Origin: Fidelibacterota bacterium
GTDB taxonomy: Bacteria; Fidelibacterota; UBA2242
Direction of reading: 5' to 3'
NCBI GenBank assembly: GCA_023133185.1
Contig: JAGLWX010000036.1
Span: forward strand, 1-13,154
DNA length: 13,154 nucleotides
Shown: positions 1 through 6,201 of the stretch, piece after piece
Layout: each line of letters begins with the position of its first letter
How positions within the stretch are numbered: position 1 is the stretch's first letter
Translations under genes and position numbers: made by a program
Notes under the pieces: generated by a model
Seen by the model: only the letters and a program-made list of their open reading frames with translations
Told to the model about the DNA's origin: nothing
Database searches by the model: none

Positions 1-128
1 ATGAGTTCAACGGTGTCAAGGCTGTCTGCGCCTAAGTCATCGATAAATGAAGCTTCTTTGGTGATTTTTGATTTTTCTACTCCGAGTTTGTCGGCAACGA
101 TTTCCTGTACTTTTTCAAAACTACTCAT
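1..128 (-). CDS. acpP: Acyl carrier protein, 3' end cut by window edge
   Basis: This is the carrier that holds growing acyl chains as thioesters on a phosphopantetheine arm during type II fatty-acid synthesis in the cytoplasm. The visible 42 codons begin MSSFEKVQEIVADKLGVE and reach the hallmark DSLDTVEL motif, whose serine takes the 4'-phosphopantetheine. ACPs are about 78 aa, so roughly half is missing beyond base 1. The ATG at 128-126 is preceded by a strong Shine-Dalgarno AAGGAGGAT (140-132, read on the minus strand), a stronger site than those of its neighbours, which fits the high ACP demand. It lies 19 nt after fabG as the last visible gene of the fab cluster. Whether fabF follows cannot be seen. 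Identification is secure from motif and context. Confidence 0.95.
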   Translation of the reverse strand, partial: MSSFEKVQEIVADKLGVEKSKITKEASFIDDLGADSLDTVEL

Positions 129-147
129 TCTATCCTCCTTCTTTGGT

Positions 148-894
148 TTACATGACCATACCGCCATCGACCTTTATAACCTGTCCGGTAATGTAATCAG
201 CCAATGGCGACGCTAAAAATAGTGCAGTATTTGCAACATCTTTAGGTGTTCCCGCTCGTTTAAGCGGTATTTTATTTATAAAATCTTCTTTTATGGATTC
301 ACTGAGCGCCTGTGTCATCTCCGTTTCAATGAAACCGGGCGCTATGACATTTACGGTGACATTGCGGCTGGCCAGCTCCTGGGCGACGGATTTTGAAAAT
401 CCGATGACCCCGGCTTTACTGGCGGAATAATTTACCTGCCCGGCATTGCCGGTAATCCCGACAATAGAACTGATATTGATGATTTTGCCGAACCGCTGCT
501 TCATAAAATATTTTGCTGCCGCCCGGGTTGTGAGAAAAACGCCTTTTAAGTTCGTATTGAGCACAGCGTCCCACTGATCGTCTTTCATTCTGATCAGAAG
601 TGTATCGCGTGTTATACCCGCATTATTGATTAAAACGTCAATTTTTCCGAAGTATTCGATTGTCTGTTCCAGTAATTGATTCACCTGATCTTTATTCGTG
701 ACGTCACAGGGAATGGCTTTAAATGAATACTGTTTTTCAGTAAAATAGCTGGAAACATCAGTCAGAGACTCCTGATTGTAATCAGAGAGAATTACGATTG
801 CGCCAAATTCTGCGAAACGTTCTGCTATTGTTCGCCCGATTCCCCGACCGGCGCCGGTCACAACTACGACTTTACCATCAAAGTTTAATTTCAT
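148..894 (-). CDS. fabG: 3-oxoacyl-[acyl-carrier-protein] reductase FabG
   Basis: This is the NADPH-dependent reductase of the beta-ketoacyl-ACP step in fatty-acid elongation, a short-chain dehydrogenase/reductase that is normally a tetramer. The 248 residues match the usual FabG length. Visible motifs are the nucleotide-binding TGAGRGIG (residues 13-20), NNAG (90-93), and the catalytic Ser143, Tyr156 and Lys160 in NYSASK, with the Ser-Tyr spacing of 13 seen in E. coli FabG. The C-terminus ends VDGGMVM, typical of the family. The ATG start overlaps the fabD stop by 4 nt (ATGA), which indicates translational coupling, and a GGAG site lies inside the end of fabD. The SDR fold is shared by many enzymes, but position between fabD and acpP makes FabG the clear call. 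Confidence 0.96.
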   Translation of the reverse strand: MKLNFDGKVVVVTGAGRGIGRTIAERFAEFGAIVILSDYNQESLTDVSSYFTEKQYSFKAIPCDVTNKDQVNQLLEQTIEYFGKIDVLINNAGITRDTLLIRMKDDQWDAVLNTNLKGVFLTTRAAAKYFMKQRFGKIINISSIVGITGNAGQVNYSASKAGVIGFSKSVAQELASRNVTVNVIAPGFIETEMTQALSESIKEDFINKIPLKRAGTPKDVANTALFLASPLADYITGQVIKVDGGMVM

Positions 895-1811
895 TCTAAA
901 TTCTCCAGATCTTCAACGCTTGAAACGCCCTGTATATTGACATCGCTTGAAATGCGTTTTATGAGACCCGTCAAAACTTTACCAGGTCCAACCTCAACGA
1001 AAGTTCCCGCTCCGTCACTAATCATATTTACAATAGAATCTGCCCATAGAACCGGGGAGGTCAACTGTTTATAGAGCCGTTCGCGGATTTCGGCTGGATC
1101 CGTTGTGGCAGTCCCGGTAACATTCGAGTAAACCGGATAGCGAGCCTTTTGAAAACTGGCTGCATCAAGCGCTTCTTTTAATTTTTCACCGGCGTTTTGC
1201 ATTAAACTGGAATGAAACGCTCCACCAACCGATAATTCGATAACACGCTTGGCGCCGGCTTCTTTTAATGTCAGCATCGTGGATTGAACCGTATGGGTAT
1301 CACCACTGATAACAATTTGATTTGGCGAGTTATAATTGGCGATATTACAGACTCCATCAAAACCCGATTCGTCCAGTACAGTTTGAATAGTGTCATAGTC
1401 CAGTCCGACAATGGCAGCCATGGTGCCGGAGTTGGTTTCCGTGGCGCTCTGCATCTGTTCCGAGCGGACTTTTACCAACTCTAATCCTTGTTCGAAATCA
1501 AGCGCGCCGGCGGCAACCAGTGCGGAGTATTCGCCGAGACTGTGACCGGCAACCATATCCGGTAATATGTTTTTGGCTTTGAGTTCTTCAAACACAATCA
1601 GTGAATGAATAAAAATTGCAGGTTGAGTGACACGTGTCTGGGTGAGTTCTGCCAGGGGTCCATAGAAAGAATATTCTTTGATAGAGAAATCAAATAACCT
1701 GTCTGCGTGGTCGTAGTATTTTTGTGCAATTGGTCTGATATTGTAAAGATCGAGTCCCATTCCGACGAATTGTGATGCTTGTCCGGGGAATACGAATGCA
1801 GTTTTTTTCAT
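891..1811 (-). CDS. fabD: Malonyl-CoA:ACP transacylase FabD
   Basis: It transfers malonyl from CoA to ACP, supplying the extender unit for fatty-acid synthesis. The 306-residue protein covers the whole family length. It opens with the typical FPGQASQFVGMG (8-19), has the nucleophile elbow GHSLGE with Ser91, the substrate-binding Arg116 (VRSEQM) and the catalytic His200 (GGAFHSS). These correspond to Ser92, Arg117 and His201 of E. coli FabD. It ends with the VEVGPGKVLTGL segment normal for FabD. The ATG at 1811-1809 lies 4 nt after the fabH stop, and its last codon overlaps the fabG start, so fabH-fabD-fabG are tightly coupled. No missing catalytic residue or frameshift is seen. Confidence 0.96.
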   Translation of the reverse strand: MKKTAFVFPGQASQFVGMGLDLYNIRPIAQKYYDHADRLFDFSIKEYSFYGPLAELTQTRVTQPAIFIHSLIVFEELKAKNILPDMVAGHSLGEYSALVAAGALDFEQGLELVKVRSEQMQSATETNSGTMAAIVGLDYDTIQTVLDESGFDGVCNIANYNSPNQIVISGDTHTVQSTMLTLKEAGAKRVIELSVGGAFHSSLMQNAGEKLKEALDAASFQKARYPVYSNVTGTATTDPAEIRERLYKQLTSPVLWADSIVNMISDGAGTFVEVGPGKVLTGLIKRISSDVNIQGVSSVEDLENLE

Positions 1812-1815
1812 GATC

Positions 1816-2808
1816 TTACAAACTCCATCTTATTAATACACTGCCCCACGTGAAACCACCGCCAAAGGCTGACAACAACAGTAAATCGCCATTTTTTAAC
1901 CTGCCTTGATCGTATGCATCAACAATTCCAAGTGGGATGGTCGCGGCAGTAGTATTAGCGTATTTATCAATATTAATCATCACCTGTTCGTCTTTCAGTT
2001 TTAATCTGCTGACACAGGCGTCGATAATACGTTTGTTAGCCTGGTGAGGAATGAACAATCCGACGTCTTCACCTTTGAGGGAATTTCGTTTTAACAGGTC
2101 AACAGATACCTCTGCCATTTTGCTGACAGCGAATTTGAAAACGGCTTTACCTTCCTGGTAAATATAATGCATTTTCTTATCGATTGTCTCATGGGTTGCC
2201 GGATTTTTACTGCCGCCGCCAGCCATGTAGAGATAGTCTTTTCCTTTGCCATCTAATTTCATGATATAATCGAGAATTCCAGAATCTTCTTCGGTCGGTT
2301 CAAGCAATGCTACACTGGCGGCGTCGCCAAAAAGAATGCATGTATCGCGATTTGTATAATCCGTGATAGTGCTCATAGTATCAGAGCCAACCACCAATAC
2401 TTTTTTATAACGACCGTTTTCGATGAATTCTGCCGCAATAGCGAGAGCGTAAACAAATCCGGAACAGGCAGCGGATATATCGAATCCGAAAGCATTATTA
2501 GCGCCAATATTGTGTTGGATCAAAGCCGCCGTAGAGGGAAAAAACATGTCCGGCGTTATTGTAGCTACTACAATCAGATCAATCTCTTCGGGATCGATCC
2601 CGAAACGTTTGCGCATATCTTCAAATGCTGCCGATGCCAAATCGGAAGTTGCTTCTCCCTTTGCAGCAATATGACGTTCGAAAATACCTGTCCGGGACCG
2701 AATCCATTCATCAGACGTATCGACCATTTTTTCCAATTCGTAGTTATTGAGGATGCGTTCCGGTGCGTATTTTCCAATCGCGGTGATTGTTGCTCGTATT
2801 TTTTTCAT
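1816..2808 (-). CDS. fabH: 3-oxoacyl-ACP synthase III (KAS III, FabH)
   Basis: It starts fatty-acid synthesis by condensing an acyl-CoA (usually acetyl-CoA) with malonyl-ACP. The 330 residues form a full thiolase-fold protein. The Cys-His-Asn triad is visible: Cys115 in SAACSGF, His255 in IPHQANKR and Asn285 in YANTTAATIP. The loop reads YANTT where many proteobacterial enzymes have YGNTS; both occur in real FabH proteins. The TSDEWI(R)SRTGI segment (31-42) and the GGGFTWGS C-terminus are also typical. The ATG has an AAGGATC site 5-6 nt upstream. A 133-bp gap separates it from rpmF, where many genomes carry plsX. Substrate chain preference (straight or branched) cannot be read from the sequence. 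Confidence 0.96.
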   Translation of the reverse strand: MKKIRATITAIGKYAPERILNNYELEKMVDTSDEWIRSRTGIFERHIAAKGEATSDLASAAFEDMRKRFGIDPEEIDLIVVATITPDMFFPSTAALIQHNIGANNAFGFDISAACSGFVYALAIAAEFIENGRYKKVLVVGSDTMSTITDYTNRDTCILFGDAASVALLEPTEEDSGILDYIMKLDGKGKDYLYMAGGGSKNPATHETIDKKMHYIYQEGKAVFKFAVSKMAEVSVDLLKRNSLKGEDVGLFIPHQANKRIIDACVSRLKLKDEQVMINIDKYANTTAATIPLGIVDAYDQGRLKNGDLLLLSAFGGGFTWGSVLIRWSL

Positions 2809-2941
2809 GTTGATCCTTATTTCGTAGAATATATTATTTTGATAGGAAAGGTGGTAGAAAAAACATCAGTAAAACGGTAGAAATAAATTGGCATCATCAA
2901 AAACCGATCAATTATCATGGAATTTACTGCTGAAGGTATAA

Positions 2942-3124
2942 TTATTTTTCTTTTGCAGAAAGTACCGGTCTGCCACGATAATAACCACAGCTGGGACAGG
3001 CGCGATGGGGAAGTTTTGGTTCATTACACTGTGAACATTTTACAACTGTGGCTGCCGTCAAATTTTGGTGAGTTCTACGTTTATTTCTTCTTGATTTGGA
3101 TATTTTACGTTTTGGTAAAGCCAA
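2942..3124 (-). CDS. rpmF: 50S ribosomal protein L32
   Basis: This is a small large-subunit ribosomal protein. The 60 residues begin MALPKRKISKSRRNKRR, the basic N-terminus typical of L32, and carry two cysteine pairs, CSQC and CPSC, that form a zinc ribbon, so this is the zinc-binding (C+) form. The start codon is TTG at 3124-3122. It is supported by a GGAGG at 3138-3134 with 9-nt spacing, by the match to the usual MA(V/L)PKR N-terminus, and by the lack of any ATG there. It starts 4 nt after the yceD stop, and the yceD-rpmF-fab order is widespread in bacteria. Only the extent of the 3' gap before fabH is unusual. Confidence 0.96.
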   Translation of the reverse strand: MALPKRKISKSRRNKRRTHQNLTAATVVKCSQCNEPKLPHRACPSCGYYRGRPVLSAKEK

Positions 3125-3128
3125 TGTA

Positions 3129-3638
3129 TTAATCCTCCGCTATATTAGTTAATAGATTTTTTAAAGGTTTCCATCTATCGTCGGTATTTTTGTTTTCGCA
3201 TCGACAAGTATCAATATTTAAATTTTTTCCACAACCCGGGCAGATACCCTTACATGATTCAGAACAGATCTTTTTCATCGGGATTTCGGTGAAAAGCGCA
3301 TCCCGGGCAAAAGGTGTTAAATCCACTTCGTTTGTCTGTGGTGTAATTGGAATAATATTTTCATCGATATCCGATGATAGCGATTTGATAGGACTCAATA
3401 TTGATTGGAAACTCGCTTCCAAATTTAGTTTGTATGGTTCAAGACATCTGTCGCACTCCAGATTCAAGTTGGTATTTAATTCGCCCTTTACCGTAATCTG
3501 GTGCGTTCCTTTGTAGATATTTAGTTTCGCGAAAACCGGCTGTTGAAAACTGGTTTCGGTAATCGCCAGGTCTCCTTTTGAGAGTGTCAATTCGATTGTC
3601 TGGGCGCCTTCTTTTAATGAATTTAATCTTAATTTCAT
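3129..3638 (-). CDS. yceD: YceD / DUF177 family protein
   Basis: This is a DUF177 protein of the type almost always encoded just before rpmF. The family has been linked to 23S rRNA accumulation or processing in E. coli and plants; that role is family knowledge, not visible here. From the chosen ATG (3638-3636) it has 169 aa and begins MKLRLNSLKEGAQTIEL, which aligns with the usual family start. A CDRC pair in the middle and a C-terminal cysteine cluster (CSESCKGICPGCGKN, then CRC) suggest a metal-binding knuckle, as in many homologues. A TTG at 3650 would add four residues but lies in the predicted -10 element. Neither start has a Shine-Dalgarno site. It is the first gene of the fab operon. 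Confidence 0.9.
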   Translation of the reverse strand: MKLRLNSLKEGAQTIELTLSKGDLAITETSFQQPVFAKLNIYKGTHQITVKGELNTNLNLECDRCLEPYKLNLEASFQSILSPIKSLSSDIDENIIPITPQTNEVDLTPFARDALFTEIPMKKICSESCKGICPGCGKNLNIDTCRCENKNTDDRWKPLKNLLTNIAED

Positions 3639-3642
3639 AACA

Positions 3643-3678
3643 ACGGGCAAATTTATCAGCTGGTTGTACCAGAATCAA
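3643..3678 (-). promoter_or_regulatory. Candidate promoter of the yceD-rpmF-fab operon
   Basis: Read on the minus strand, TTGATT (3678-3673) is followed by a 17-nt spacer and TAAATT (3655-3650), with TG one base before the -10, an extended -10 arrangement. Each hexamer matches the sigma70 consensus at four of six positions. It lies directly downstream of a terminator, where a new transcript must begin. The expected start near 3643 leaves a leader of only about 5 nt before the ATG at 3638, consistent with the missing Shine-Dalgarno site. Confidence 0.55.
3660..3672. promoter_or_regulatory. Palindrome CTGGT-N3-ACCAG in the promoter spacer, candidate operator
   Basis: On the minus strand the site reads CTGGTACAACCAG, perfect 5-bp arms around 3 nt. 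It lies wholly between the -35 and -10 hexamers of the predicted fab-operon promoter, where a bound protein would block RNA polymerase. The TGGT-N3-ACCA form matches the general half-site pattern of FadR-subfamily GntR regulators (TNGTNNNACNA). No regulator gene is in the window, so the assignment is inference, and a 13-bp palindrome can arise by chance. Confidence 0.35.
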
Positions 3679-3698
3679 GATATTTCATGTTGATATGG

Positions 3699-3728
3699 AA
3701 AAGGCGTCCCAATAAAGGAACGCCTTTT
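3699..3728 (-). terminator. Rho-independent terminator ending the GTPase-ndk-lipoprotein-membrane protein operon
   Basis: On the minus strand AAAAGGCGTTCC pairs with GGGACGCCTTTT around a 6-nt loop (positions 3716-3711). That is 12 pairs including one G-U, with a GC core and a terminal T run that forms part of the stem. It begins 21 nt after the stop codon of the membrane-protein gene and separates that operon from the fab operon promoter. The T tract is short (four), so some read-through is possible. Confidence 0.8.
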
Positions 3729-3749
3729 ACGGGAAATATCATATATAGA

Positions 3750-4940
3750 TTATTCTTTGGATTTTGTTTCCTTATCTTCTGTTTCAGCTTCCTCCGGCTC
3801 AGAAACATCGCTTACTTCGTCGCTTTCTTCTTTTTCTTCTTCTTCAAGTTCATCTTCATCTTTACGTTCTACAAGGTTTTCGTCATCTTTTTTCTTTCTC
3901 AGAATGACATAAATAAGCGATTGTCCAACACTGAAATTAGTTAGCAAATAGGCAAGGACTGTACCGCCGATAACGAAAAGAGCAATTGTAATTAATACTA
4001 TAGTGATGACATCGGTGGTGGTTAGATAAAGCGGTCGGACGATGCCGAGAGATGCAGGTGTGTAAATATTGAATGTTTTACTGATGAATGGAGTAAGAGG
4101 AGAATTTATGCCGAAAATATAAGAGGACGCCTGCTCGCTGATTCGGCTGAGTTTGCCACCCATTAACCAACTTTGTCCGAATACAATGTTAAAAAAGCGG
4201 TAGCTGAAGATCATAATATAGGTGTAGATGTAGGTAGCAACTAATCCTAAAGCACCAACAACTGCTTCGTATAAAACCAGTCGCCAGGGTTGTGCCCAGA
4301 GAGTCGAATAACTTTGAAAAACGGTTTCCATTGTATCTTCTTCCGCGGTTCCCACGATGCTGGGAGCGAGAATAAGAGATATAATGAACACAGCGGCTGT
4401 ATAGACGACAAAAACGGCAACAACGAAGTAAAGGAGATAGGGTAATCCTAAAAACAGTATGTCTAATACCGGCCATTTTGCAAGCCATGCCGCGATGATT
4501 GCCATGACAAGAAAGAAAACCACAATAAGTAGAATCGATACCGGTCCCATTATTACAGCAGTTCCATGTTTTTTTACATATTTATAACTGTCGCCTGATG
4601 AGAAAAACTCATCTCCCTTGAGTTGCTTGTATGTAATTCTGGAGACTGCCAGGGAAGCCAGCATGAATATAATGACCCAGGACAGAAGACCGACGCAGTA
4701 AATGACCCAGGCATACCAGGCGATCGGTAGATTTACATTCCAAAAACAGGGAAATAAGAAGTGAACATTCCATATTTCTGTGATAGATTGACCATTAATA
4801 ATCAATGCCAGATAACTTAATATCAGGTATATTGCCCATCCCAGTGCCAATCCGACTAAATGGACCCAGATTTTTTTACCGCTCAGAGCTAGGCGCGGTG
4901 TGCGAAATATATCGCGGACATCAAAGTATAAAGGTTTCAT
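3750..4940 (-). CDS. Polytopic inner-membrane protein with acidic C-terminal tail, function unknown
   Basis: I do not recognise the family with confidence. The 396 residues show about six hydrophobic segments (near 25-48, 72-98, 127-152, 157-193, 218-247 and 310-346). A loop of mixed polarity lies at 248-308, and a tail from about 349 is nearly all Glu, Asp, Lys and Ser (for example ELEEEEKEESDEVSDVS). After the fourth hydrophobic segment comes ...EEDTMETVFQSYSTLWAQPWRL; charged-then-RPW/QPW-type loops of this sort occur in several uncharacterised integral membrane families. The ATG has a perfect GGAGGAG site. The gene is 15 nt downstream of the SPOR lipoprotein, so the two are probably translated from one mRNA and may act together at the envelope. 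A terminator follows at once. No catalytic motif is visible. Confidence 0.8.
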   Translation of the reverse strand: MKPLYFDVRDIFRTPRLALSGKKIWVHLVGLALGWAIYLILSYLALIINGQSITEIWNVHFLFPCFWNVNLPIAWYAWVIYCVGLLSWVIIFMLASLAVSRITYKQLKGDEFFSSGDSYKYVKKHGTAVIMGPVSILLIVVFFLVMAIIAAWLAKWPVLDILFLGLPYLLYFVVAVFVVYTAAVFIISLILAPSIVGTAEEDTMETVFQSYSTLWAQPWRLVLYEAVVGALGLVATYIYTYIMIFSYRFFNIVFGQSWLMGGKLSRISEQASSYIFGINSPLTPFISKTFNIYTPASLGIVRPLYLTTTDVITIVLITIALFVIGGTVLAYLLTNFSVGQSLIYVILRKKKDDENLVERKDEDELEEEEKEESDEVSDVSEPEEAETEDKETKSKE

Positions 4941-4955
4941 TTACTCCTCCGTTTG

Positions 4956-5729
4956 TTATTGATCTTCTCTTACAAAATCGAGCCAAAGCTGTTCATAAGG
5001 AAGTTTTGCTTTCAGGTCGTTCATCGTTTGTCTGGCTGCCGCACGTGAATCGAAATTCCCGGTGCGAACCCGATACCAGTTTTCGCCGGTTTCATTAAAG
5101 TGGGCTTTTTGTATGTACAGGTCTAAACCGAGGGATGATAATAGTGAGACGGCTCGTTCAGCGCCTGTATACGTTTTCCAGGATGATATTTGAATAGTGT
5201 AATTTCCGGAAATCCTGGGGATATTTTTTCCACGATCCGATCGCGGTCTTGTGTATGTCTGTTTTGGTGGAGGCGGTGGAGAATATGCAGGTTTAGTAGT
5301 CGTTGTTTTCGTATCTTCATAGACTGGTAACGGAGCCTTAAGCGCTTCTTCACTGAGCGTGTATTCATCTTCCTGTGTCGGTGCGCTGGTTGTATCTTCA
5401 GTAACTTCACAAATCAGATCTAGCTTGTCCTTGGCTTTTCCATCAGGACCGACAATGTTATAAGTAATAGTGTACTCACCAGGGATGTCAGGGACGAATG
5501 AGATGTTAAAACTACGGCTATTAGGCTGAAAAGACAGTATGTCCATGTTACTGCCATCGGGTTTATCACTAAAACTCCAGGCATATGTACATGCCAAAGT
5601 ATCTTCGCTGGTTTCGATAACAGGCGCTAAGTGAATGGGTTTCCCGACGAAACCGGGGATCGTTTCTGTTTTATCACAGGACATGAAAATGAGCAAAACT
5701 GCCACTGAAAAGGCTGTGAGATTTTTCAT
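4956..5729 (-). CDS. Lipoprotein with PKD/Ig-like region and C-terminal SPOR domain
   Basis: The 257-aa protein starts with a lipoprotein signal (MKNLTAFSVAVLLIFMSC), giving a lipidated Cys18; the -3 residue is Phe, a loose lipobox. Residues about 28-110 read like a PKD or Ig-like beta-sandwich (ACTYAWSFSDKPDGS and FVPDIPGEYTITYNI, resembling the PKD signature F-P-G-Y-T-T-V). A Pro/Thr-rich linker with PPPPP follows (about 111-172). Residues 175-250 match a SPOR domain (YTIQISSWKTYTGAERAVSLLSSLGLDLYI ending in WYRVRTGNFDSRAAA; shown here only to mark the domain limits). SPOR domains bind peptidoglycan strands lacking stem peptides, often at division sites. Start: ATG with AAAGGAG eight nt upstream. 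It lies between ndk and the membrane protein gene. Confidence 0.85.
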   Translation of the reverse strand: MKNLTAFSVAVLLIFMSCDKTETIPGFVGKPIHLAPVIETSEDTLACTYAWSFSDKPDGSNMDILSFQPNSRSFNISFVPDIPGEYTITYNIVGPDGKAKDKLDLICEVTEDTTSAPTQEDEYTLSEEALKAPLPVYEDTKTTTTKPAYSPPPPPKQTYTRPRSDRGKNIPRISGNYTIQISSWKTYTGAERAVSLLSSLGLDLYIQKAHFNETGENWYRVRTGNFDSRAAARQTMNDLKAKLPYEQLWLDFVREDQ

Positions 5730-5752
5730 ATGTGTACTCCTTTATTGTCCAT

Positions 5753-6169
5753 CTACTTCGTAATTTCCGTTAAGGAAAAGAAAAATGCAATTTCTTTCTG
5801 CGCATTTTTATCAGAATCGGATCCATGAACTGTATTTCGCTGGACGCTTTCAGCATATAATTTACGCAAAGTGTTATCAGCGGCTTTTGACGGATCGGTT
5901 GCACCAATGGTTTCCCGGAATGACTGAACGGCGTTATTTTTTTCTAAAACCATGGGAATACAAGGTCCGGATGTCATAAAATTAATAAGTTCATTAAAGA
6001 ACGGTTTACCCTTATGAATAGCATAGAATTCTTCTGCCTCGACTTTAGTCAGATGAGCCATTTTCATGGCGCGAATATAAAAGCCATTGGAAAGAATAAA
6101 ATCAATTACCTTGCCGGTTAAATTTCGTCCAATGCAGTCGGGTTTTAAAATTGCTAACGTTTTATTCAT
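5753..6169 (-). CDS. ndk: Nucleoside-diphosphate kinase
   Basis: It moves the gamma phosphate between nucleoside tri- and diphosphates through a phosphohistidine, balancing NTP and dNTP pools in the cytoplasm. The 138 residues fit the short bacterial Ndk length. The nucleotide-site lysine is in LAILKPD (5-11), and Tyr49 and the KGKPFF loop are present. The phosphoacceptor His115 lies in NTVHGSDS. The segment TLRKLYAES before it resembles Bacteroidetes-type Ndk rather than the TIRGDFA of many proteobacteria. The ATG has only a weak GAGAGA site. It follows the GTPase gene by 32 nt and precedes the SPOR lipoprotein by 23 nt, so it probably shares their transcript. Confidence 0.97.
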   Translation of the reverse strand: MNKTLAILKPDCIGRNLTGKVIDFILSNGFYIRAMKMAHLTKVEAEEFYAIHKGKPFFNELINFMTSGPCIPMVLEKNNAVQSFRETIGATDPSKAADNTLRKLYAESVQRNTVHGSDSDKNAQKEIAFFFSLTEITK

Positions 6170-6201
6170 ATTTTCTCTCTTACGGAATTATTGACGAGTC
6201 C

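Noticed and set aside
1284..1484. Plus-strand ORF inside fabD
   Set aside because: It lies antisense to a fully conserved FabD with all catalytic residues, and has no recognisable product.
2512..2880. Plus-strand ORF of 122 codons opposite fabH
   Set aside because: It is a shadow of fabH with Cys- and Phe-rich, unlikely composition and no ribosome site.
3687..3944. Plus-strand Phe-rich ORF opposite the acidic tail
   Set aside because: The poly-Phe run is the reverse complement of the Glu/Lys-rich tail codons, and the ORF starts across the terminator.
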